From positions 992,001 through 1,056,000 of the forward strand of contig JAHQRK010000023.1 in the NCBI GenBank assembly GCA_019828595.1: 64,000 nucleotides of DNA. Direction: 5' to 3'. The stretch is from Aphanomyces cochlioides. Lineage: Eukaryota > Oomycota > Saprolegniomycetes > Saprolegniales > Verrucalvaceae. Made by a program: the position numbers and the translations under genes. Positions within the stretch are counted from its first letter, which is position 1; each line of letters opens with the position of its first letter. The notes under the pieces were generated by a model. That model was given only the letters and a program-made list of their open reading frames with translations, searched no databases and had not been told where the DNA came from. Below, piece after piece: positions 1 to 10,980 of this stretch.

Positions 1-123
1 ACGATACGCCGTTGCCTCGACCAGCCGCTAGAGCCACAGAGTTGTCTCCTTTGAATGCAGCACCGCTCTTGCCGACAGTGTACTGGTACTGTACACATAC
101 TGGTTGTATGCTTAAAGGGCTTC
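1..123. other. Flank of gypsy element
   Basis: Sequence left of the retrotransposon. I see no gene or repeat in it. The 3' end of the element is truncated, so no target-site duplication can be matched to the bases just before position 124. Confidence 0.5.
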
Positions 124-386
124 TGTAACAGTGCCATGTCTGGCAGGTGCATAAGTTGAGGGCGCGGTCTGCGCATTGACCTGGCGCCCTGCAGTAGCGG
201 TTCCCCGCGCTCTGCTGTGTGAACGACTGGCCTTGGGAGGCCACAGAAGTTGAAGCTCCTAGCGAGGCTGTGCGATAGCCAACGAGAAACAAGATAGGAA
301 CAAGACTTAGGTTGCTTTAACTTTAATTCACTCTTACACTTCAGTCGCAGTTCACACGCGCCTGATATCCTCTGCGCCCGGTTACA
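124..386 (+). repeat. 5' LTR of Ty3/gypsy element
   Basis: The block starts TGTAAC and ends GTTACA, a perfect 6-bp terminal inverted repeat of the TG...CA kind expected of an LTR. Its first 185 bases recur at 6744-6928 with three mismatches (130, 149 and 156 against 6750, 6769 and 6776). Length is 263 bp. It is followed after two bases by a TGG trinucleotide, where a primer-binding site is expected. Confidence 0.85.
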
Positions 387-388
387 CC

Positions 389-402
389 TGGTAGCACTCT
401 AG
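389..402 (+). other. Possible primer-binding site
   Basis: Two bases after the LTR end, TGGTAGCACTCTAG begins with the TGG that pairs with a tRNA 3' CCA. It partly resembles the initiator-Met type of site (TGGTA.CA), but later bases differ, so the tRNA is not identified. Confidence 0.4.
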
Positions 403-415
403 TTCGTCCAGGACC

Positions 416-1511
416 ATGGACGCTGCGCCCGCGACGTCGACAATCGACGTTTCCCACTTCTCACCCGAACAGCAAGCTACTCTGACCGAGCTGCTTCGCT
501 TGATACCAGAGAACATCGTTCGGGGATTGTTCAGCGGGGTGAACCCTCAAGACCAGATTATGGTCATTGAGAGCTTCTGCCTACATGGAGAAGCAACCGC
601 GCAGTCAGCGGCTCATGCAGCTGCGCTACGCACTCAAGAAGAGGCGGCGTTGCTCTACGAAGCAGACCTGTTGAAGGCCACGGCGAAGATCGCCGTGCCA
701 GACGATCCGAAAACCCCTCGTCGGGGATTGACGACATCTTCATCGACTCCAGAGTGTCGCGTGACCGACCTCTGAAGCTCGAAGTGTCGAAATATGGCGG
801 TGTCGCGGACGAGCTCCTGTTCCGCTGGGTTCCCGAAGTAAAACTTGCCCTTCGCGCCCAGCTCGTAACGAACGAGACATTACGCGTTGCTTTCGCGCTA
901 TCCAACTTACAAGGACGGGCCCGGGACTGGGCCCCCTATAACCTTCACATGTTGGACGACGAGGCTTTCCCCACGTTCGAATCCTTGATTGAACAACTCA
1001 AAGAGCAGTACGTTCACTCGAACGTCGAAATGCGCTATCGCGCAAAGTTCAAGGCAAGGGGACTATTCAGGAGTTTGTGAACGAACTTCGTTCCATCCTC
1101 GGGTTCTTCGAGAACTCCTACAAGATCGACGAGATCGGTCGAGTCTCGGTCTTTATGTACGGCCTGAATCAAGGCCCAGCTCGTGACGATCTTTTCCGTT
1201 TGCAGCCTCAGAGGTTCAATGAGGCAATCAGCATCGCGCTGAACACGGAACATTCGCGCGGCTTGGCGTGCTCTTTCGGCGGATCCCCCGATGTCTCAGC
1301 AGACATGGAGATCTCGCGAATGGAAGCGGCCTCTGGTGAAGAGCGCCGCTGTTTCAATTGTGGCCAGACTGGTCACTTCGCAAGAAAATACCCTCAGCCT
1401 TCACAGGCGAGGAAGAACCCGAATTACTCCCCACACCGCTCGCGCGGTGGCGCCTATCGTGGGCGTGGGCGTGGCTACGGCCATCGCCAGGGGGAAGAGA
1501 ACTCCCAGTAG
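416..1511 (+). pseudogene. Ty3/gypsy gag, frameshifted
   Basis: Gag-like capsid protein of the retrotransposon, broken over three frames: 416-775 (ATG start, N-terminal part), about 754-1080 (capsid-type region with a WAPYNL/FESLIEQLKEQY stretch), and 1077-1511 (nucleocapsid). The last part has a zinc knuckle, CFNCGQTGHFARKY, followed by an Arg/Gly-rich basic tail (HRSRGGAYRGRGRGYGHR). The knuckle should be C-X2-C-X4-H-X4-C, but the fourth ligand is Tyr. The two frame changes and the lost ligand make this copy inactive. The frame then passes to protease, so one shift there may be the element's normal gag-pol arrangement. Confidence 0.8.
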
Positions 1512-4500
1512 GTTGCCTCGCGCCTACTGGGACAACTCTAGGCTCTGACGAAGAGCGTTCCGGCATACCGCCTGTTCGTCAGAACCTAGCCTCTGACACA
1601 TTACTGTGTCAACTGGGACAGCATACTACGATGCTGCATGTAGAGATGCCCGTGGAGGGCTTCAACCGAAAGCTCCGAGTCTTAATCGACTGTGGAGCGT
1701 CGAAGAATTTTGCCCGTCGACAGACGCTCGAAGAGAATGCGAGCCTCTATGCCGAGGTCGACAGCGGCACGTCTCTGACTGAGACTGTGCGCGTCAAGTT
1801 GGGTGATGGGTCGGTAGTGACCGCACCCAAGAGATCAGTGCGCCTGTTAACACAGGTTGGCATGTTCAGTAGTCTGGAAGACTACTTCGTTATAGACCTA
1901 GATGAGCGCTGGGACCTCATCCTAGGCATGGGCTGGTTGGAGAAACACTAGCCCTGCATAAACTGGCGGACCAAGACCATCCATGAGGTCGGCCCCGACT
2001 TTCTCAAAAGCCATATGGACATGGAGAGTAATGAGCCCATCCCCTCGCCAGCTGGCGATGAGCAGTTAGCTACGCTGCGTCAGCTCCCGGCTACGGGAAA
2101 GTCGACACGCCAGGGCGGTCCTACGTCTTCCAAGGAAGATATCGGCCGTCAGGCCTTCAACAACACTTGGGCAAACGCCCGACGGACTGGGTTGCCTGTG
2201 TGCAAGAGTAATGTCCAACGGACCGGGCTTAAAGTCTCCTTCGCGAGTGCACCGACGGACCGAGTGCACGGAGAAGTGATTGTTGAAGAGGATGCGTTGG
2301 AGCGCAATCCTATGCCGACGCTGCCCGTGTCTGGGCGCGTCTTTGTTGAAGATGTCATTTTGTCGCATTGCGACTTGACTGAGCTGCCGAAGACAGCTGA
2401 AGAAATATGCAAGCTCGAGGAAATGAGCTTTGCCAAGTTTAGAAGTGCTCTGTGCTCCCAGCGCATCACCAGTATCGCAGTGATACAGAGCGTCGATGAG
2501 ATTGACCTCTATATGACGTCCGCGGAGGATCCGGACGTAGCTGGCGAGACACCGCCAGCACACTCTCGCGTATGGGAAAGGCTCCGAACGAGCCCGTTTT
2601 ACCCCCTCGTGAAGGAATACGAGGATATCTTCCCGGAGGAAGTTCCCGCGAGACTGCCCAAGGACAAGGGCGTGCGTCATGAGATTGACTTGACGCCAGA
2701 GACAAAGTGGTGTGTCACTCGACAGTGGCCACTACCACGTGAGCAAGTCGAGTTCATCGACTCATTCTTCGCTGCACGCAAGAAGGCGGGGCACGTACGG
2801 GAGAGTACGTCGCAACACTCGAGTCCGACCTTCTGCGTCAAGAAGCCTAGCGGCTCTTGGCGAATCGTTCACGCTTATAACAAGCTGAACGCAGCCACCA
2901 TCCCGGCGCAAACGCCGATTCCCAGGAAAGATGTCATCATTGACAGCATGGGTGGTTCGACGATCTTTTCAACGATCGATCTGCGCGATGGATTCTATCA
3001 AATCCTCATGCGCGCATGTGACATTCCCAAGACAGCTGTCTCGACGCCATCGGGCATGCTGTGGGAGTGGCTGGTGATGCCACAAGGGCTCGTCAATGCC
3101 CCAGCGACCTTCAACCGAATGGTCACGCAAAAGTTGCGCCCGCTGCGCGACTTTGCGCAGTCGTACTTCGACGACATATACGTGCACAGCCGTGCAGACA
3201 AGAATCGCACCGACGTGCAAGTCCATTTTGGACACCTGCGGCAGGTCTTTCAGACGCTGCGAGATGCAGGATTGTATGCCAACTTACAGAAGTGTATGTT
3301 CGGCGTTGAAGAAATACCCGTACTCGGGGAGTACGTTGATATCAATGGATGTCGGCCAGACCCGGCCAAAGTCACCACGATCACAACTTGGCCTGTCCCG
3401 GCCACTGTGACAGAGCTCCGCAGCTGGCTTGGTCTTGCGACCTACCTACACAAGTTTTCAAAGAACTTTGCCGACATCGCAACGCCGCTGACGCGGCTAC
3501 TAATGAAGGATGTCCAGTGGGACTGGACACAAGAATGTCAAGAGGCTTATGACGGCATCAAAGCCAGCCTCACGAAAGCGCCGATCTTGGCGTTGCCTGA
3601 CTTCAATCGACCATTCTCGGTCGTCTGTGATGCATCTGTGCGAGCAATAGTTTGCTGCGTCATGCAAAAGGATGATGAGGGTCGTGACCGACCCGTCTCC
3701 TATCAGTCACGGCAGCTGCGCGCTGCTGAGCGCAACTATCCGGTCCATGACCTAGAATTACTGGCGATGAAATACGCCTTGGTCAAATTCCGCATCTACC
3801 TTCTCGGCTCGAAGCCGTTTACGGTATACACGGATCACGCGTCCTTACGGACTGCTGTGAACTCGCCGCACATCTCTGACCGGATAGCCAGGTGGCTCGC
3901 GTTTTTCGCGGAATACAACATGACTGTTGAGTACTAACCAGGTCGTACCAACGTCATTGCAGACGCGCTGTCGCGCCGTCCAGCGGAGGAGGAACCTCCC
4001 TGCCTGTCTGCCCTATCCGAAGTCCGTTCGGACTTGTTTGATTGCATTCGAGGAGCGTACAGCCTCGATCCTGCCCTTAGCCGGACGATTGATGCCATTA
4101 CCGCTGGCAAATCGCTTTCCACCAAGGTAGTCCAGATCGGACGTTTCACCTTCCACGACGATTTGTTGTGGTATTCAGTCACTCCGGGGGACGCCCCACG
4201 AGTGGCTGTGCCGTGCGACCCGACTCTCCGTGCGGAGACCATCCGCGAATGTCACGACACCCCGAGCGGCGGCCATTTTGGCCGCGAGAAGACATATCTG
4301 TCCGTCGCCCGTTCATTTTGGTGGCCTCGCCTGTATAAGGCGGTGGCACGTTTTGTCGCATCGTGTGGCGTATGTCAGACCGTCAAGGCCGCCCCACACT
4401 CACAGGCTCCGCTACAGAGCCTCGACGTCCCACTGGAACTGTGGGAGTCCGTCAGCATGGACTTCATTTTTGGCTTGCCCAGTGACAAGTCGGGCAATAC

Positions 4501-5806
4501 GGGTATCTTCACCCTTGTCGATCGCGCATCCAAGTACTTGGTCGCGCTGCCTGTTAAGGCATCCGTCACGGCGGAGCAGTCAGCCCGCCTTTTCTTTGAC
4601 AACGTCTATTGTCATTTTGGACTCCCGTCCAGTATCGTCTCGGATCGAGACCCTCGGTTTACGTCCCATTTTTGGCGAGCGCTGTTCGCGCTCTGCGGGA
4701 CGACGTTAAACATGTCCAGCTCGGACCATCCAGAGTCTGATGGTCAGACCGAACGCGCGAATCGCGTTCTCGAAGACATCCTTCGAAGCTATGCCTTGTC
4801 TAGGCCGAATACATGGAGTTCCATGTTGCCAACATCGTGTTTTGCCTACAACACGTCCGTTCATGCGTCAACGGGCTTTACGCCCTTCTACGCGGTGCAT
4901 CTGAAGCACCCGCGACTCCCCTCGGACGTGGACCGTCCTGTTCTAAGTGTGGGAGGAATCTCCGATGATGTTCCGCGGCGGACAGCCGCTTCTGTCGAAC
5001 ATTTCGCGTCGTCGCGCGAATCATTGTTACTGCGCCTACGCGAGAATATCGCCAGTGCTCAAGCGAAACAGGCCCGTCAGGCCAACAAACACAACCGAGG
5101 AAATACAAATGTGTATTCGGTTAACGACCTAGTCTACGTGCATCGGTCGGTCGTGAAAGGACCTAGCGGCCCTTCGAAGCTTCGCTGCCCTTGGTTGGGG
5201 CCGTTCCCTATTCGAAACGTTATTAGTCCAGTGGACTACGAGCTCGAACTGCCCGATGACTGGGACATCCATCCCATCATCTACACGGGCAAGCTCAAGA
5301 GACACATACCTCAGGATGCGGTTACCCCTTCTTCAGTTCCTCAAACGGAACGTAGTCCTGTTGGATCTTCGAGTAGAGCGCTTGAAGATGCGCGTCCACA
5401 CGATCTCTCTCCTTCGCGAGACGCTCAACAAGTAGCTCGAGCTCCGAGCTCTTCTTGTAAAAACATTCGCGGTGAGCATCCATCGCGCGGGCCCAGTTCT
5501 TCAAGCCCTCGGCGGTCGCCGCGTGTTGCTCGCAGAGCTTCGACATCTTCTCGAAGCGCGATTGCAAGTCGCGACGCTTCTCGCGCTCAGTCTGGAGCTT
5601 ATCTTGAAGGTCCTGAAGCCGACCTTCAAACTCCTGTTCGGAGTGACCAAGTTGGCGGGTCAGCTCCGCAACTTCATCACGCAGCTGGTACAGATGTTCG
5701 TCCAGCGCATATCTCGGGCGGTCCCGACTCGGACTACGCCCCGCCTCTCGGCGCGAACTTCGGCTCAGGCTCGGTCAAGCGAGAGCGAGAACGAGGGGTG
5801 CGATGA
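1358..5806 (+). pseudogene. Ty3/gypsy pol polyprotein with two stops
   Basis: One reading frame carries the pol domains in order: aspartic protease (LIDCGAS near 1683, ILGMGWL near 1920), reverse transcriptase (YFDDIYVHS near 3165), RNase H (VCDASVRA and YTDHASLR, 3630-3850), integrase zinc finger (H..H..CGVC, 4250-4380), and the integrase catalytic core with D, D, E in MDFIFGLP, SDRDPRF and the NRVLEDIL helix. The order RT-RNaseH-integrase is that of Ty3/gypsy. A TAG at 1949-1951 and a TAA at 3935-3937 interrupt the frame, and the flanking protein continues in frame past both. The last 150 codons are Ser/Pro/Arg-rich and overlap an antisense reading frame, so they may not be genuine pol sequence. 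Confidence 0.9.
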
Positions 5807-6647
5807 CGGCGCGTGGATTGTCGCGCAGCGCTGGGGCCAGCACGGCCACGAGTATCGCCTCTCGGCGCAAAATTCGGAGGCGGCTCCTACGGACAATGGG
5901 TGAGAGAAGCGGACCTTGGTCCAGACTCACATAGACTACTTTCAGCTTTTGGTACGCGACAGCGATCGCTCCGACGGTCTCGGCAGCGAGGCGTACCTTC
6001 AAGCCTTGGCGCTCACGCGCGAAATTAATGACACGCTCTTGGAACCTGGCGTAGTTGTGGGGCCACGTCGTGGTGTCGAGCGAAATACGCGCCAGCATTC
6101 GGTTGGCCCAGATGGCCACGTACTCAAATTTAGTTTCGTCCTGCAAGGGAGAAACAGGAACAAACGCGCGCATGCCACCAAAGCGGCGCTAGTCTTGTCG
6201 GATCGAAGGCCATTCGGCCTTATCGACGATGACGGGGTTGCAGGACTCCCACAAAGTCACTGCAAAGGCAACCCCCGCCGCAAAATCACTTTTTGAATCG
6301 CCGCGCAGGCGAGAAGGCAATTGCGCCAACAAATCTCGAAACTTGCCCGGATCGGGCGTGCCACTGCGAGAGGCTGCTAAGCCTGGCATTTGATCAAAGG
6401 TCAGATCGCATCCTGTGTCGGATGCCTGACAACGCGCGTGGACACCACCGCCAAGTCGAGTTTGGCCCTCACGGATCCAAAGGTTCTCAAGGTATTTGGG
6501 GCGCCCCTGCGCCGGCGCTGTGCTTTGCTCGCGACTGCCCAGATCGGGCGAGGGCGGCGTGTACTCGTAGTCGATCTCTTCGTCGGCGTACATTTTTGAA
6601 AATGTTCCTGATTGGCTCAGCGAGAGCCAATGTGATAGTTGGAACAC
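5322..6647 (-). pseudogene. Antisense ORF in gypsy 3' region
   Basis: On the minus strand a single frame of 442 codons runs from 6647 to 5322, broken only by TAG at 6189-6191 and TGA at 5775-5777. A candidate ATG (MYADEEIDYEY) lies near 6593. The N-terminal part is acidic and Pro-rich. The middle has an aromatic segment (TTWPHNYARFQERV). The C-terminal part, about 5690-5322, is strongly heptad-like (RLQDLQDKLQTEREKRRDLQ) and should form a coiled coil. It overlaps the 3' end of pol in antisense and ends before the 3' LTR. I do not recognise the family. Antisense ORFs between pol and the 3' LTR are known in some plant gypsy elements. It could be an extra gene carried by the element. Confidence 0.55.
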
Positions 6648-6732
6648 ACCAGTCCCAGTTCAGACGGGACTGTGAAGGGATTACCCCCAGCGAGGGAGAC
6701 ATCTCTGCAAAGCTTACGTGCTTTCGCCCTAA

Positions 6733-6743
6733 GTGTGGGAAGA
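6733..6743 (+). other. Polypurine tract
   Basis: GTGTGGGAAGA directly precedes the TG that opens the 3' LTR, as expected for the plus-strand primer of an LTR retrotransposon. Confidence 0.5.
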
Positions 6744-6928
6744 TGTAACCGTGCCATGTCTGGCAGGTACATAAGATGAGGGCGCGGTCTGCGCATTGAC
6801 CTGGCGCCCTGCAGTAGCGGTTCCCCGCGCTCTGCTGTGTGAACGACTGGCCTTGGGAGGCCACAGAAGTTGAAGCTCCTAGCGAGGCTGTGCGATAGCC
6901 AACGAGAAACAAGATAGGAACAAGACTT
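6744..6928 (+). repeat. Truncated 3' LTR of gypsy element
   Basis: Matches the first 185 of the 263 bases of the 5' LTR with three mismatches, then stops abruptly at 6928 where copia sequence begins. The last 78 bases are missing, so the element was cut by a later rearrangement or insertion and subsequent loss. Confidence 0.85.
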
Positions 6929-7600
6929 TATATTGCATTTGCCACAAGTCTACTATCAAGGTATTTGAACAAGCCAAACATACATCATGAGCATGGATTG
7001 AAAAGAATTCTCCGCTGTCTACAAGGTACAAAACATTACGGCCTCGAAATCAAGCCAACCGTGCCAAATGAGATGCATGTATTCACCGATGCGGACTGGG
7101 CTGGCGACAAATCAAATCGTCGGTCTACCACTGGCTGCATTGTCGAAATATATGGCGCCATTGTCCACTGGTTCTCGAAAGAGCAAGCCACAGTGGCTTT
7201 AAGTACCATGGAGGCAGAATACATCGCAGCTTGTGTTGGAACTCAAGAGGCTCTTTGGATCAAACAATTGATGGCTGAGATTGGATTAGAATCGTCCAAA
7301 ACACCAGCTTATCTATGGTGCGATAACCAGTCGGCGATCAAAACGATGTCTAATGACGTATCATCGACTCGAGCAAAGCATATGGATATCAAGTACCATT
7401 TTGTAAGGGATGAAGTCAAGCGTGGAGCAACAATCATCGGATATTGCGCCACTGATGAGATGCCCGCAGATGGTCTAACCAAAGCTTTGTCAGTCGATCG
7501 CTTCGAGGCAGCCAGAAAGATGCTGCATGTTGTGTCAAGAGAAGAGAGCTTGGCGATGACTGCGTTAGCCATGGAAATTCACGTTGAGGGGGCGTGTTAG
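6929..7600 (+). pseudogene. Ty1/copia RT-RNase H 3' fragment
   Basis: C-terminal end of a copia polyprotein. It opens inside the reverse-transcriptase tail (AFATSLLSRYLNKPN) and continues through a full RNase H domain with FTDADWAGD, STMEAEYIA, WCDNQSAI and the ADGLTKAL ending typical of copia. There is no 5' part: the fragment begins exactly at the truncated gypsy LTR. The frame is open to its natural end at 7600, 211 codons from the first TTG. It is a remnant and not a gene of the host. Confidence 0.88.
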
Positions 7601-7713
7601 AACTGCAACATGAAACCCCCATAGGATATAACGGTTCGATAATGCATTCTGGATTTAGCTAGCCTGTGTTCAGTTGTCGCCGCACCAAAGGCTTGAGGTG
7701 CCGGTTTCTTACA
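7595..7713 (+). repeat. Possible copia 3' LTR remnant
   Basis: After a purine-rich tract (TTGAGGGGGCG) the sequence starts TGTTAGAAC and reaches a TTCTTACA near 7713, a weak inverted match to the start. Only one copy is present in the window, so the end is a guess. Confidence 0.35.
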
Positions 7714-7984
7714 GGTGTCATGACCCCAAAGTCTCTAAGAGTTTTGATTGGACGAAATCATGGCCTTATGGTTTTTCGCCATGATCGGTGACCCAATTCC
7801 AGGGGTATGACCTGGTTTGGGATCATGGGATCACGGCGCAATTTCCCAAAGACTCAAGCACCAAACTCTTTGAGTTCTACGAATCGCGATGGCAGAGCGG
7901 ATTTGGTCGTGCATACCTTCTATTTTGAGTCTACCTTTAGCGTTTGCTTCACTGCACATCGAGAATTCGTCGTGATCGAGCCAT
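7714..7984. other. Intergenic, nothing recognised
   Basis: Unique-looking sequence between the copia remnant and the ATPase pseudogene. I see no gene or repeat. Confidence 0.5.
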
Positions 7985-8585
7985 CTTGGACTTTGTGAAG
8001 AAATCATGGCAGTGATCCTTGATGCAGTTCAGGCACAAGGTTTCAGCTTGCATGAAGCCGTCGAATCCATTCGTGCTGTAAGCAAGTGCAAACAGCACGA
8101 TCGTCCTCAAGGTTAGCCACAAACCAAAGCAGATCGACGAGATGAACACACTCTGCAGCTTCCACGAGTCAGGCATACGGCTAGCCGTCACATTGAGATC
8201 GTCAAAATCGTACCATCGTTCAAAATGGCCACCAAAATCGTGGGGAAATACCAGTTGTAGCACACAATCAACAAACCAAACGTGCACACGATACGCTCAG
8301 TCATTACAATCGAGTACATGCTGATGGCAGTGATGATCGCACTCAAACTAGGAGGCATGGTTGTCTGGGAAGTCCAACAAGACAATGGACAAGCTCACTG
8401 CGACTTCAATGGCCCACGACAACGGATTGCAGATGAAGCCCACGAAGACCGTCAAGCAATGGACCTTGGGCACGGTCAACTTGTTCATACTCTTTGAGAT
8501 AGTTTTGTGCTTCGCTTGAGCTCATCAAGCGCGACGTTGAGAAGGACGTTCGTCCATTCGATTTGGCCCAAAGCATTCATGTTCT
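7985..8585 (-). pseudogene. Plasma-membrane H+-ATPase pseudogene
   Basis: Minus-strand remains of the same H+-ATPase family as the three genes further right. From 8585 down it shows the N-terminal segment (GQIEW, NVALDELK) with stops, then the first membrane pair in broken frames. It then jumps near 8350 straight to the segment before membrane helix 5 (LSAIITAI, MYSI, RIVCTFGLL), continues through CYNWYFPTIL and NDGTILTIS, and ends in the extracellular loop start (NCIKDHCHDFFT). The whole catalytic half (phosphorylation and nucleotide domains) is absent. The loop wording AYSTNGFDG matches the third ATPase gene (40542-43736) better than the other two, so it probably derives from that lineage. 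Confidence 0.85.
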
Positions 8586-8939
8586 TTTCTCCCGTCCGTG
8601 TATGATCCATCTTGAATCTGACCGCTTCCAAAAGCGGCCGCCTTCATGCATGCCCAATGACAAAGTTGCTAGCCCCGTGGATGATGCAACCACTTTCTCT
8701 GTCCGCCAATGTCCGGAGAAGAGAAGTAGAATTGGAAGAGAAAACATCTCGTCTTCTGCGCGAGGCTGCAGTGGCTTGAATAGCGAGGCGTCGTGGCGTT
8801 TTCCATTGACTCTTATAAAAGTGTCATGGACAACCTTTGACAACCAACTCATGACAGACCGTGATGGGTTGTCGTTGTTGTTGTGAATTGACTTTTGGAC
8901 CGTCCCGAGAGAATGTCTTGAGTAGCATTGACCTCGCCA

Positions 8940-9968
8940 GTGACTACAGTACATTCAGTAGCGAATGCATCCTCGCTCTTCCATGCAATTGTTGACTTTC
9001 AAGCGATGAAAGCCGCAAGCAGGGCTTCATGCACCCGACGAAACGAACCGAGCTACTCAATAGCCACCGTTTCGCCAACTCTCCCACGGAGCATGAATCC
9101 AACGATATGCCCTCCAGCCATATCCATGTCGACTGCACCCATACGCTCTTTCACAAAGTACGACTGTGACTGTGAAGCCGAATCCATGGAAGTTTTCAAC
9201 GAAAACGGAAGAAGCTTACACTTCTGTCTTATCTTGATGACGAGAGACGGAGCACAAGGTGCCTCTGCTGTCTAAAGACTCCCAACGAAGACCAAAGTCG
9301 AAGCCATCCATGGGTTCCAGCACCGTGGCCATGACTTCCACCTTGCCAGTGTCTCGAGGCCCTCGTCTGATCCGACATCCATCTCGTAAACGTCAAAGCA
9401 TCGTAAACTCTGCCACTCTTTTTCGTTCAGGACAAAATGATGTCACAAAAGACACAAGCCCTGCATCTTGTCGGGACTAGGGGAACTACGACCATTGCTG
9501 GCCTCTTCAGGAGGCCAAAGCTCGAGGTCGACTCGCAACGATTTTCCATGGGGGAAAGGTCTCTTCCCTCCACATGCGAGTCCACGCTGGGTGGAGTCTC
9601 TTCATAATCCACTCTGTGTATGGAGATTGAAATGTACCATGTACTAATGCTGTGCAGCCGCGGAACTTGCCGCGAATCTCGTGAGCGTTCAACGGAAGAC
9701 ATGGGTCGTTCCAGAAACGCCTCTGGAAGGTTAGTGTTGGTGCGACAGATTGCGATGGAAGTCGCAGTTGTTCTCAACACCATTGGCTTGGAATAATCAT
9801 GGAAGGAGGGATCGTTTTGTCCAGCTCAACGACAGCTGTGAAGCGACGCGCAGTGGCTTGACTTGTCAATGTCTCTCCATTCCATTGCGTGGGTTTATTC
9901 CATGGCAAGAGCAGTCGTAGCCATCCAAGTGTCGTTAGAGTTTTTTTGACCGGACGATGGGACATCAT
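8940..9968 (-). pseudogene. Decayed coding-like stretch, unknown
   Basis: Minus-strand frames across this kilobase read like protein in successive blocks: RRFTAVVELDKTIPPSM near 9880, an EIRGKFRGCTALVHG and EWIMKRLHP block at 9690-9510, VMATVLEPMDGFDFGLRWES near 9330, and AVDMDMAGGHIVGFMLRG near 9110. Stops and frame changes separate them. The composition is ordinary coding type and unlike the AT-rich spacers. I do not recognise a family. It may be a dead host gene or a gene fragment carried with the neighbouring ATPase pseudogene, and some blocks could be chance. Confidence 0.35.
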
Positions 9969-10980
9969 CTATAGTAATCGAATTGATCGAGTCATCCGTT
10001 TGCGATGCAGGTCAGATGTGACGACGGACGTGGATGTGTCGCTTTTGTGTCACGTGTCTCGCCTTTGCTCGTGTGGTAATTTATGCTCCACAGTGGGCGC
10101 GAATTCCACCGAAGGCTCTTCCCCCGTGAAATTTCTCACCCAGAAACTGCCCTCGGACACTCCATAGTACTATAAATTCTTACAGATATATTATATATTT
10201 TGACAGGTTATTAATTAACAAAAAACATAGTTGTCTTGGAGGTTGAAAGCTTGGCAATCTACAACATAGAGCGAGCTCTATCGCAGATTTCTAGCTGGGC
10301 TTGTATCTAATTGGAATCGTCAGACGACTTCCTCGCGCTCCTGACGTCACAGTACGACAAATTCACTCCAGCATACCGAAGTCGATCCTCGTCAAGTTTA
10401 CGTGAATGTCGAGCACTTTAGAGCCGACATTGTATCGTAGCATTGTGTACTCCTGCACGGCTTCAAACTTCCAGCAGTCAGACAAGGCTAAAGCATGCTA
10501 GCATCTAAGTTACCTTGCTCAACCTCTCGCTAAAGCTTGTGATTTCACACTCTACACTTAGGTAAGCGTTCTGTCATAGACTTTTTGCAGATTCATACAG
10601 ATAGGATAGGCAATTAAACTACTACAGCTCCAACCGGTCATTCAATTCAGTTGTCAACTTGCCAGTCAAACTAAGTGCAAGGGAAAGAGGCGAGACAGCT
10701 CGTAAGTACCAGGAAGTCGCAAAATTAAGCCAACTTCGTATACGTGGAAGATCTTAACGTTTATAAAAAGACAGAGGTATCAGTTGAAGCAGTCTAAATC
10801 AGCAAATATTGATCTTTTCGTATAGGACACTGTAGGCCAAGTGGGCTAAATCTGGGTTTCAACGATCCCTCGTCATCTTCATTTCATTGAACAGCTGGAC
10901 GACGAATCCTCGTGAAGATTTGGTTGTCTAGAGGTTTCATTTAACAATTTGCCATCCGCAGCACCAATCTGACCAATATC
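9969..10980. other. Intergenic and upstream region
   Basis: About 1 kb with no gene visible, AT-richer from 10160 on. It includes the upstream region of the sulfoxide-synthase-like gene starting at 10981. No clear core promoter motif could be assigned. Confidence 0.4.
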
